DNA of 64,000 nt from Psococerastis gibbosa (lineage: Eukaryota; Arthropoda; Insecta; Psocodea; Psocidae), in NCBI GenBank assembly GCA_963971405.1, contig OZ020484.1, forward strand, positions 32,200,770-32,264,769. The letters are read 5' to 3'. The notes below the pieces were generated by a model. It ran no database searches and was not told the origin of the DNA. It saw only the letters and a program-made list of their open reading frames with translations. Of this stretch, positions 1-11,400 are shown one piece after another. Each line of letters begins with the position of its first letter. Position 1 is the stretch's first letter. Made by a program: the position numbers and the translations under genes.

Positions 1-520
1 GCTCAGGTATGAGGTATTTCTTGGAACCTCAGGGTGGTCTGATGTTTTAGCTGCGTGTCTGAATGAAAAGACTCTGGCCTGGCCCCTAGGGTTGGAATTT
101 GTTATTTATAGCCGACTTAGCCTGCCGAGACTAAGGGGTGTCTCCATGCCATCTCCATTCTCCATGCTCCACGGGCCTCCATCATTGAAAATTTGAAACT
201 ATTTCATTTTCATTCATTTCTATTTGGCGTTTAGAACAGTCTGTATAACGGAAAAAAATTTAAAACGCTGTTTTTAATTTTGTTTTACAATGGTGATAAT
301 GATATATATAAGGCACAAAGGTCCACCTGAGACTTTTCTTAGCAAATCAAGTTGGACTACTCCAACGAGCAGTCATCAGCCGAAGGTCAGTAAAGTTGTT
401 CTATTATGTAATTTTACCGCCGGCGCCTACTAATAAAAGTGGAATTCACTCTTGTGGAATGCCAGAAGAGGAAGCTGGCCGCTGACATTGGCCACCCCTG
501 AATCACCCCAAAATAGATTG

Positions 521-760
521 GTTTATACTTTTGCTTTCCTATTTATAGGCCTACGTAATATAAGGAAAGCTTTGATGGATTTACACGATTTGAGGAACCC
601 AAAAGAGTGGTTTTTACGAAGTGCCTGACTGTCTCTCTTGTCGGTTTGTCGATTTGTGGGCAAATGACGATGAAATTTGGCAAATATGTACCCAAAGATG
701 ATGCCTCGGGTCAATTTTTATTTATTATTTTTGGCTAACTTAATTTGGGGGGGGGGGGTT
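521..760 (-). repeat. Decayed family A copy
   Basis: ttgctttcctatttataggc, gtaatataaggaaagctttg and ggctaacttaatttggggg follow the family order with many changes. A second trace lies near 850-900. Confidence 0.6.
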
Positions 761-1000
761 ATTTTGCGGTTATCCGGGAGTGGCCAATGTAGGTTAACGG
801 TAAGCTATGTGGCCTATCATATGGTATTTCTCATCTGAGTTCCTATACTTACTTTCCTATTTTTACGTTAGTACAAGGAAAGCTTAGTTAAGGTCGAAAT
901 TTCCTTTATGTTGTTGTGACTGTTCTCCTAAGTTGTTTATATTTTATTCCTGATATCTAAATAATTTAGAAATTAGACACAATTATTGTATCTAGTCTAT

Positions 1001-1475
1001 AAGGCTACCATTTTTATTTTGCAAGAAAACGTGACACCTTTGGGCAAGGCCGTACCTAACCTATTGTAGAATTTTTCCAAGAGGCGGGGGTTGAAATGAT
1101 AGTTTTCGTGGTGTTCTTTTCCATGTAAAGTAGGCTATAGCTCAATAAAAAACCGAAGCAGCAGAATTGTTTTTTTCACCTTTTTTAGTGTAGGTACATT
1201 TTAGATAATTTTGTAAGTTTGTCCCCGTCGACCCTGTCCCATCTTCCTTGAACCGGCTGAGCCTCTCCCCTCGGGTACGCACTTGCCTTGGATTTAAAAC
1301 TTTGGCGGTAAAATTTAAACATTACAATTGTTTTATTTTTCTTGCAAAATACATTTTTTTCAAAAGTTGTCGATTTGTTCGATAAATGAAAAAATGGGAC
1401 ATTATCGCGTCCCGACAACAATTTGCCGGAACACGGGACAATGAGCTAAAAAACGGGACGAATGGTAGCCTTACA
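1001..1475. mobile_element. Possible TIR element
   Basis: taaggctaccatt at 1000-1012 is inverted at 1464-1476 (aatggtagcctta). The stretch has no gene. The ORF at 1185-1421 has no recognisable product. Confidence 0.5.
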
Positions 1476-2699
1476 TCTAGTGTATTCTTTCGAAGTTATG
1501 GCGTTACTAGTATTTGAGAGAATATGCACATCGAAAGTAAATTAGAGCTAATGTTTTAATTGGCGAACGCCGCTTTGCGGCAGAAATAGGCAGGTAGCAT
1601 TTTTTAATATAGACATGAAATAGTGGGGGTTTTATCAGCAATAGTCATTTATTTACAGCCCTCCTCCCCCCTTGGCTACGTTCATGGTCCCACCGTTTGG
1701 TAGCAATTAAATTTCAATGTGGTATAATAATAATAGTCTTTATTGAAAATATATATATATATATATAGATACAGCGAGATTAAGACCAAGGCCCACCCTT
1801 ACACCTAACTGTACATATCAGCGAGAGCTTAATGGAAATATTTAAATTTTATTAGCTACATTCATACCGAATATCTGTCCAGTCATCGGTTCCGTCCAAC
1901 CTTTACACGGGAATGAAACTGACCGAATCCATCACTATAAAACTCAGGCTTATCACTAAGAGCCTTATTTGTTGTTTTACTTATAGAAATATTTTTAAAA
2001 ATTCCAACTACCCTATGACCCCAAACCTTGAGATCAAGGTTAAAGGTAGATACCGTTGATTATTACGGATTTTCCTACGACAATTGGAGCACAAGGAATT
2101 TTTATGATGTGTTGTCTAAGCTATTAAGTGAATAATTGCCTCTATTAATGAGTGACTGTTTAGCAATTGTGTCTACGCTGCGCCTCGCTTGTTCCATACT
2201 TCCATCAAACAGAGGTAATGCATTATGATCATTTTTCATTGCCATGAGAAGAACAATGTGTTCCAAAACTAGCTACACTACCTAAACTAAATATTTTTTT
2301 GCCGCCGATGCCAAAGTTCGCATTAGCTAGATTCGTATCAATCGATACGGTAATCGATTCTTGATTCGTCAAATCCTACTATTTGAAATTTCCTCTCTAA
2401 ATTAAAAAAAAAAAAAATCCCCGGGAGGCCCGGACCCCCCCCCCCCCCCCTTGCAGCAATATCGATTAGTCTTCGTATGTAAAATCTTAACTTCACTGAA
2501 TTGTAGGTATGCATAGAAGCCCATTATTTTACGCCCATATATTGAAAATATTTGCCCCGGTGGAGACCCTTATTTTTTTTAATTTTTTTTTTAATTGGGG
2601 TACAGGTGTTACCTGTGTGCATATAAGCCTATAGGCCTATTGTGCCCCCTACAACAAAGTATCTACATCACTTTCTCGAGGCCTATCTCCCTCAGGAGA

Positions 2700-3260
2700 G
2701 CCAGGATCTTGAGGGGATTCAGAAGTGGTAGGTCTTTTACATGTAACTGCAAGCTTCCCGAGCATGCTGCTCTTCTTCGTGCGATTGCATCGCATCGCAG
2801 GTCCTCCGCACCTTCATTACAGAATCTGCAAGACTATAGTTGTCTCCCCAAGAGACTCCAGATATTTAACCCCAGGACCAAAGACGCCAAGGCCTGTTCT
2901 TGGTTTTGTACTTCGTGGCCTAGAGCCATCAGTAGACCACTTGATTGTGTGACTATTGAGAATTCCTGCTGATTCGCAACATTCTTTCATTGTCCCTAAT
3001 ATAGTTTCGAATTCCCTCCTAAAACAGTATTTTGGATGGATTCTATCGCTTGGCATATCCTGGCAGTGGTCAGACGTAGTCAGAGAGGCTGAGTCTCCTA
3101 ATAATGCCATTTCGGCTGAAGTTTCCACTGCAACATGGAGGGGTGGGAAGTCCAGTACTATCTCCATTGCTGCAGTGGGACAGGATTTCAAGCATCATGT
3201 TAGAGAATACGGGCTTCTGAATGTAGCCATAATTTGGATTATCCAGAGAAAAATTCTCAT
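2700..3260 (-). mobile_element. Jockey/R1-like LINE RNase H fragment
   Basis: The minus strand has LDFPPLHVAVETSAEMALLG, then TIKWSTDGSRPRSTKPRTGL and GVFGPG. The TDGS motif is that of the RNase H that follows RT in jockey-type LINEs. The open frame ends near 2817 and the downstream part is in another frame. No RT remains. Confidence 0.68.
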
Positions 3261-3299
3261 GTGGTTTGATTTTGCCGTGTCCATGAAGCTGTGACCAAT

Positions 3300-5245
3300 G
3301 GTATGGTTACAGCAGGAAAATACAGTCTGATGGAGACCCCTTTGTCAATGTCAATGTGTCTTTTTCTGAAAAGTTTAAGCTTTACTGCTGTCAAAATGCG
3401 TAATGCCTATATTTTCAAGAAATTTCCTCTGGGGAGACACCAAACTATTAAATTTTACGAACTAAGACTTATTAATAAAACTGCAAACAGTCTCCTAAGG
3501 GGAAATGGCGCAAATTAGTGTTTTTTATTTATTTATTGATACACAGGAACGTTAGCTCATGTGACTAACAATTTAGAGGATGGGTTCCCCCATTTCCTGT
3601 GGCCTTGAATAGAGCCATGGTGAAGAATGAGGATTTCATGCTGTCACTCATTCTTCTACTTCCCATAATACTCAGCCCTTGCAGGTACCGCGTTCATTTA
3701 TTGTAAAATATAAATTGTAATGCTTACATTTTTAAACCTGATGATAAATTATCGCGACGCTTTGCGCAAAAGTCTTGTATCCAGTGCGCATGTATTGTAC
3801 GGTACAACGTTCAAGGTACGAAGTGTTAAAAATCTTTGTTTCATAACATTCTTCACATTACATAAGGACGTAGCGTTTTAAATTTAATAATGATAACGAT
3901 GAGCAATTTTATTATTAAAAAAAAACAAGTGGGGCTTGGGACCGCTTCGCGGCCCCGCCCCCCTTGCGCCTGCGGCGGTCAGCAGCTCGACCCTTCGGGG
4001 CCTCGCATTAGACATTATTATCGCCCCTTAGGGGCTCGCATGAAACCTAAGAAATGAGAATGGTCGTAGTGGCCCTATTTAGTTTTTGATTTTTTGAACC
4101 CAAACCAAACAAGTACCGGCACAGCGGCACTCCACAACAGCCCCCTGCCCTTAGCTTAACCAAGCAGTTACCTAACAAAATAATTAAATAATATGAAAAT
4201 CTGGCGTTGCACACAACCCCTATTCATAAGAGGCATCTCAGGTACGGGCATAGCGGCACTCCACAACTCGTGACCCCTCTAGAACAGTCCCCTGCACTTA
4301 GTGCACTTAGCTTATTGACATGTAAGGCTCACCATTCTTTTGTGATGTCCCTTTTTTAGGTCCGGACACAGGCAAAGAGAATTTCGCTTGTAAGCTCAAA
4401 TTTACTCAACGTATTATTGCTATTGCATAAAGTTCAAAACAAACAACGTTTGTTTTGTTTATAACATTTCGAACGCACTTTGCGGTCCTTTGGAATTTAT
4501 TCCCAGGACAACTCATACGAAAAGGGCTGTTTATAGGGTTCTTTCGGCAATTATTCCAATTTCTTTCGCCGTAAAAACCATCGTTGAACTTCAATGAACA
4601 TTTTAAAAAAAAGAATTGTTCCAATTGGTCCAGGTGTTGTTGAGTTATGCGCTTACCAACACATTTTGCGATTCATTTTTATATTATAAGATTTTAAAAA
4701 AAATTAATTTTAGAAGTTGCATTGCCTCTTCGGATTAAGCAAGTTTCAACATATTAATAATATGTAATAACTGTGGTAGTAGCTTGCCTCTGAATATGAC
4801 AGTTCTTTGCCGAAAGCGCTCGTTTTTTTTTTAGGGAGATTCATCTACCTATTGAGATGGCGACCAATGTTCGACTTCCGGAAAATTTCTTCACTACTTT
4901 TCATTTCATGACCCCCTGAGCCTAAAACCACCCTCCGTTCAAAATGTTATACAATGTATATATGTATATCGATTTTAGGAAACACTAACTTCCGTAAATA
5001 TTATCTTATTTTGATGAAAATTGGCACAAAAATTGATCATATAAATGTCTTGATCGAGTTCTTTAACCAGCTAGATCCACTATTTAGTTAGAAGATGGCG
5101 GCCAATAACTCTGATAACAACTTTTAATAGAATACAAAGTTTATATTTTGTTCGTTTATAACAATTTTTAAAAAAGTACTATGTCACGACCAACTTAATT
5201 TTATCAAGTGAAATATAAATTAATTAGTTTTGTTGTTTATTGCAG
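3300..5245. other. Non-coding stretch before the first visible IAP exon
   Basis: Contains the GC-rich repeat head (3926-4045), the ~140-bp local duplication near 4110-4310, and an AT-rich stretch ending tttttatattataag (~4690) that looks repetitive. No BIR-coding exon was found, so the missing half of BIR1 must lie before position 1. Confidence 0.6.
3926..4045 (+). repeat. Copy of the GC-rich A-monomer head
   Basis: Matches the head at 17826-17955 (ggaccgcttcgcggccccgc, ttgcgcctg, gcagctcg.cc, ggggctcgcatga). It is followed by a local ~140-bp duplication around gcggcactccacaac at about 4125 and 4250. Confidence 0.7.
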
Positions 5246-5417
5246 GTATCTGGTGTTAGCGCTCTCAATGACCATCGCTCACAGTCACCCCAATGTGCAA
5301 TGGTCCGGGGAATTCCCTGTAGCAATGTGCCCCGAAGCTACGATACCTGTGGCCCATATGAGCTCCCCGTCCGCCACTTCGTATCCGATTTTCGCCCCTT
5401 TTCTGGCCCCGAGAGAG
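5246..5417 (+). CDS. IAP exon: C-terminal half of BIR1 (BIRa copy 1) and linker
   Basis: Starts after a tttattgcag acceptor in phase 0 and ends in phase 1 before gtaagc. The translation has the last two zinc ligands (DHRSQSPQC, spacing H-x6-C) followed by [13 protein letters not shown]. This matches the homologous exon at 15495-15642 in both phase and layout. The loop before the histidine is about four residues shorter than in that copy, and the groove tryptophan is missing. Confidence 0.78.
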
Positions 5418-8400
5418 GTAAGCTCACTACTCACGTTAAGAGGATTATGGGTGAACTGTGGGAAATGCTCAGAGTTCCAGGCACATTAATTTATCCAAAG
5501 CCCGTTCGAATGTCCCTTAGGGGTCGAGCCATCCTGTGGCTGTAGACCGTTATCAATATGGCTGCTAGTGTAGCCTGCACAAGATAAGTACGCAATTTGG
5601 CGGGGAAAATAGCCTGCACAAGCTAAGTACAGAGTTTTTGACCGGGTCCAGGTATCCGTTCTGCTATGCTGCAATGTGTAAGACTTCGATATTTTTTGCG
5701 TTGGTACTTATCTCTGATAGTTGGCTTATGGTTAACGGGTGCCTCGTAAGGCATATTATGGCTCCCGCCTCTCCAGCTAATAATGGGTCGAGCACTGTCT
5801 GGTCTAGGTAGCTGCGCTGTCACTTATGAATGGGGGTTGCGTGACCTTGTTTGGTCCATGTATTGTGCACAGGCGGCACAATGGTGATGAAATAATATAA
5901 ACCTTTTCTTTTCTAGGTACTGAAGCATTGGTAAGCGCCCTGGTGGGGACGGCACACCGTGACTTTGCAACGGAAGAGGCTCGTGCCCAGACGTACAAAG
6001 ATTGGCCTGCAAGTTGTCCAGTCTCAGTGAAAGCCCTCAGTGAGGCCGGCTTCTTTTCAATGTAAGAAAATGAGTGTAGGGGCCAGAGGACTTACATTTT
6101 GGTAGGGAGTTCGAGACTTAAAACTGCAGAAATAATTTCCGTTGAGCCTTCGATAATGAGCATGTTCTAGATTGCATATAATTAAACCTACTTTAGCCAA
6201 TGAAAGGAAATGACCTTTAGATTAATTAACTGATAAGTTTAGTTATCTGATCAGAAAAATTCCTAGTTTTTATCGTTCTAATATCTTTATCGGTCAGGTG
6301 TCTTAATGAACATTAATACCATTATTGTTTCATTAGCAACTAGTTGTCATTGAAGAAAATTAATGATTATCTAATGTTTTAACACTTTTATTTTATGTTT
6401 CCTCGCGCTTTTCAGACGACGTGCACATTTCAAATTGGGGTATATAAGCATATATATATTCAGTCTGTTTTCTCTTTTTCCTCAATTTCTTTCTTCAGCT
6501 GTTCCCTCGCGTACCTGCTGCTACCCATACTCTTCACGTGTCCGAAACATTGCTTCTGACTACTGACTCTACTTCATTTCCACTGTTGGTAGTTCTACCC
6601 TGATCTCTCTTGTTATCACTTCATTTCTAATGATCTTGACCTCAGACGGACTTTTCGGATGAATGTCATCTCAACTGCTTGCATTTTACTGTCTATCAGT
6701 AAAGTATTGCACACACAAAAATCAAGTATTGCCGGAATAGTCGGGAAATAGGAGTATCATGTGTTAGGATATGGAACGGTTTGGTCACCGAAGAATCAGT
6801 CAGGTCCTCTTTTTAATTTAATTTACTACGTAAAGTATGATTTGATCTATGGAAGTTGTAGAGGACTATTTACACAATATCACTGCGTATTTTTATTGCC
6901 TTTTGGTGTTGTAATTCCTCCATGAATTTTACAAATTTTAGTCTTCCGTTAAGAACCAAAAATTGAAAATACCCCTTGATAATGTGCATGAAGTAGTCCT
7001 TCCTTACTTACTTAAGTTGGCGCTGTCAGCCCTGGGGGACTTTTGGCCGCATTCACAACACCACGCCACCGGATCCTGTCCTTCGCCAGATCACACCAAT
7101 TATCGGCCCGAAGGCCAACTTCCTGCATATCTTCGTTTAGCTGGTCGCCATAGCGTCGTCTCGGACGCCCCAAAGGTCTTCTTCTGTTGGGACATGCCAT
7201 CCATACTGCTATCACCCGTATGGTTCTATACATTTCCCTGCCATTGTTCGCGATCCTATTTCTTTCAATTTCATCGACCTTATTGTTGAGGTACCTTCTT
7301 TTCTCCCTTCTCAGGATAGATGCAGTGACTCTCCTAGTTTCATGATACTCTTCTCGCTTTACGCTGTCCGCTAAGAAAACTAGGTATGCCCTCTTTCTCT
7401 GAGTGACAGCGTTTTCACAGACTTGGTTAAACCAGGCTTTCTTTCTTTTCCGCCTTTTTCCTAGTACTTTGTCTGCTGTTTGTTTTACAGCCTCTTTTAC
7501 CTCTTGCCAGTCGGACTCTAAGCTGTCTTCCGGATCTCGTTGAGAAAGTATGCTAAAACGGTTGTTCAGTTCAATCTGAAAATCTCTCTTGCCTTCTTCT
7601 GTTTTCAACTTCTCCAGATTCCAGCCAGGTCGTGTGGGGACCTGCTGTTGGTTTCTCACAGCTATGCGGTACTTTATATTAAAGCCAACTAAGAAATGGT
7701 CACTGTCCCCGTCTGCACCTCTATAGCTTCTCACATCTGTTATGTTGCTGTGGTGCCTCTTGTCCTTCCATAGACTAAATCTTTATAACTTACGTAGTAA
7801 AGTAAATTCACATGATTGGATACACCGCTATGATCCCAATAATTATGCTGCTCCAAGGGTCCTAAGACCTATGTCAGGACAAGATGAAGGAGTGTTGGAA
7901 ACTTGGGTCTAGGAGAGGGCAGGAATGTAAAAAGGGAAGTGTGATTTGCAATTTTCACATTATTACGTAGTGCTTTTTTTATCTCAATACGCTGTAGCTC
8001 ATTTAACGGTTTACCTTTATTACACTTAACTTTGAAAATTAGACAAATCTGAGGTGTTCTGCGAACGCAGAATTACAATCATGTCTACCAACCGGTCCCC
8101 TGTGCACGATGACTCCTTAAAATTGCACCCAGTTATGTATGAGGTGTCACATTAATTACAACTATTATTTTTATTTTATTTTTATTTTTAAAGCTATTTA
8201 ATCATGTATTAACTGGGTTTGTGCATTGCAGAGGTCAACAGGATCAAGTGATATGCTTCTACTGCGGTGGCGGGTTGAAGGAGTGGCAGGAGGGGGACAA
8301 CCCCTGGGAGGAACATGCGCGGTGGTTCTTCAAATGTTTATTCGTGATTCAGAAGAAGGGCCAGGCATTCGTGGACCAGATCAGACATGGAAGGCCCGCG

Positions 8401-11400
8401 ATGGTTTCCACCGAGGTATGGGAACATTCTCTTTGTTCAATAATCTTTTATTGTGGTGGCAAGCCATCGGCATAACTTGTGGAAACACAGTGCTTCTTAA
8501 TTTCTCTAAGACATGAATTTTTTTTCCATACCTTACTCTAATTCTTCTGCCTGTGGGGGCTTTCTTAACAGTTAAAGAGGTACCCTCTCGTTTTATGCTT
8601 CTTGTTGGAAATTGTGCCTTGCAGTAAATTGTGCAAGGTTTTTTTTTTTTGGGGGGGGGGGTTATAAAAAGGTTTAATCGCATACAAACAATTTAATGAA
8701 TGTATCCGATTAACCACTTCAATCGCCTCACTAAATCACCTAATAGGTACCTGTGTTGAGTTGCGACACGTCTACGACCGCAAGGCGTGTAGAGACTCGC
8801 ACAAGTATAAGCACGCTACCACCTGGCCACCGAAGTCGCAAGGGGAACACTGCTGCTGCTATGTTCGATAGTCGTAATGGCCGTGGACATGGTAGAGATT
8901 GCCAAAAACACCCGTTAGAATGCGCAAAGCACTAGCATGTCTAATGGGAGCTGGGAAGTATGTGAGACGGTTATTTAGTGGCTACGCCACGAATGACGTG
9001 TTGGGTGGCATGTTGGTATCGTGCTTGTACTTGGCCGAGTCTTTATACATCATGCGATCGGAGACTTGTCTTATCTTGACACAAGTATAAAGTTACCTAG
9101 TGAGGCGACTGAAGAGTACATTCGGATGCATTGATTAAATTTTACGCGATTAATATTTTTAAAAAAAGGAAGTTTTAATCTATGATTGTGTTAGTGTCCG
9201 TTGAAAAGAGTTCCATTCTGGAACTTTTTTTTTTTACCGAAAGGGGCTAAAACTAATCATGAGCTATGACACGGACGTAAAATCATGATCATAAGGAAAT
9301 CATGAAACCTATTGTTAGCGTTTTTGGCCCCTGTAAGGTAGTTAGAAAGTTACAAAATTTGTTAATATTATTTTCATGCTTTGTGAAGGATATGGAAGAG
9401 TTATTAAGGGAGCCTACGATTTTACCGAATCAACCATCTACTTCATTAAGGGAGCCTACGATTTTGCCGAATCAACCATCTACTTCGGAAGACGTACCAC
9501 CAGCTGTTGATTCACGGCCGCCACGCTCTTATCGTCCGAGGTTAGTGTTACTCATTAATTATTTTCGTTAAGACTTTGAATAGATATGAGCCCCTATCTC
9601 AAAGTATATGGCACGTACATATTGTCATTGAACATATAACACTATAGAAAGGCCCCTGCATTTACGATTCCATTCTATAGAAACGCGAACTAAGATGATA
9701 CTTGGCAGCGAACTGTTGCTCAACGCAAGCACCACCCGCGGAGCATCATACCTGGGTCCATCTAGGGGTTGCAAGTCACATTGTACACTTCCTTATCCCT
9801 GTTTCAGCACAGGGCCAGGTACAGCATTTACTCATTTAGAAAGCACTGAGCAGTTCACGGGCCTCGTTCATTTATACTTAAATGTTTCAAGATAATTATA
9901 AGTCCAATACGTGCATTACTGTGTGTGTTTTTTTCTTTACATCTCTAAGAACCGGTCCGAGTTTATTCGAACATGCTTTCCAATTTATCAAAATTAGCAG
10001 ATAGAGAAAATGAATAATTTCATGGTTATAATTTTCCTATAGTTACATTTCCGATATTTCGGGGGGGGGGGGGGGGGGCGTTGTAGCTGGAGATGAGTTA
10101 AATTCTAGATAGGTCAGAGCAACACAATACCACACAGCAATAATGGCAGGGCACGCAATGCATTTAAGCGTAAATTTTCTATCATTTTTCAAAAAACAAA
10201 ATTTTTGCTCAAAACCAAATGGTTTTTTGGGAAAGCAACCTGTCCGGTTTCGTTAATCAATTTAAAAACATGCCTGAAGGTAGAAATAATCGATAGAAAG
10301 GTTTCGCAGAAAAATTATTTTTTAATAATTTTTCATGAAAATTGAGTTATTTTTATTTTTTTACCCCCAGAAGCAAACTATCAAGGGGCAAGCGACCCCC
10401 TGCATTTTGTTAACATTAATAACGACTACAAGATATGTGAATTTAAAAGAAATCGTTGGAGCCGTTTTGGTTAAATCATTTTTTAGACGTTTTTTTGGAG
10501 TTTTTTGAGAATGAAACCCCCCCAAATTGAGTTAGCCCGAAACATAAAAAGACTGTCTCGAGGAATGATTTGTGTGAACCTACATGCAAAATTTCTTCAA
10601 AATCGGCCGAATATTTTGCCCGGAAATTGATGAACAGACTGACAGACAGAGCGACAGACAGACATTTCCTAAAAACCACTTTTTGGGTTCCTGGGACCTC
10701 AAAACCGTTAAATCCGTTGAAATCTCGGAATCGAAAATTTCAACCAGCACAAAGCTTTCCTTAGACTACGTATAAATATCACACCTCGTGACGATTTTTT
10801 TTATTTTGGGCTAACTCAATTTGCGGGGGTTTTATTCTCAAAAAACTAAAAAAAAAAAAAACTTCTAAAAAAATTATTTCTCTAAAACGATTGCTTTTAA
10901 GTTCACATATATTGTAGCCCTTACTGTTAATGAAATTGATTGTTTGCTTCGGGGGGTAAAAAAATAAAAATATCTACATTTTAATGAAAAATTACTAAAA
11001 AAAAAAAAAAAAAATCTGCTAAACCTTTCTATCGATGATTTCTACCTTCAGGCATGTTTTAGGTGTTAAAAAGAGTGAAGAAAACCGGAAAGGTTGCTTT
11101 CCCAAAAATGTATTTTTTTTGGGCAAAAAAATGTTTTTTTGAAAAAATGATAGGAAATTCACGGTCAATTGCATTGCGTGCCCTGCCATTATTCCTGTGG
11201 GGTAATGTGTTGTCTGACCGGTCTAGAATATGCAATGCCATCGATTAATTCAGTGCTTTGGGATAGGTGATATCCTAGGCGATTGCCAGAGGGGGTCCTT
11301 GGGTTCCGGACCCCCCCCCCCCCCTTCCCAAATGGTTACAGCGTACACTAGATAGAATGGAGTTTTATAGATTTCTAAATTTATTGAGATACCTCACCTC

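Larger units (their letters stand above)
1..2590. other. Non-coding stretch upstream, repeats only
   Basis: Holds the decayed family A copy (521-760), a possible TIR element (1001-1475), an (AT)n run at 1748-1766, and A and C homopolymers at 2401-2450. No exon of the IAP gene was seen here. Most or all of it is probably IAP intron. Confidence 0.6.

Noticed and set aside
2595-2972. A 125-codon plus-strand open frame
   Set aside because: It is the shadow of the LINE RNase H fragment on the minus strand. No recognisable protein and no splice context.
5246-8415. The first BIR pair as a separate, RING-less IAP gene
   Set aside because: The phase-matched linker exon at 9389-9540 joins it to the second pair, and no stop or terminal exon was found after 8415. 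Kept as the alternative to test.
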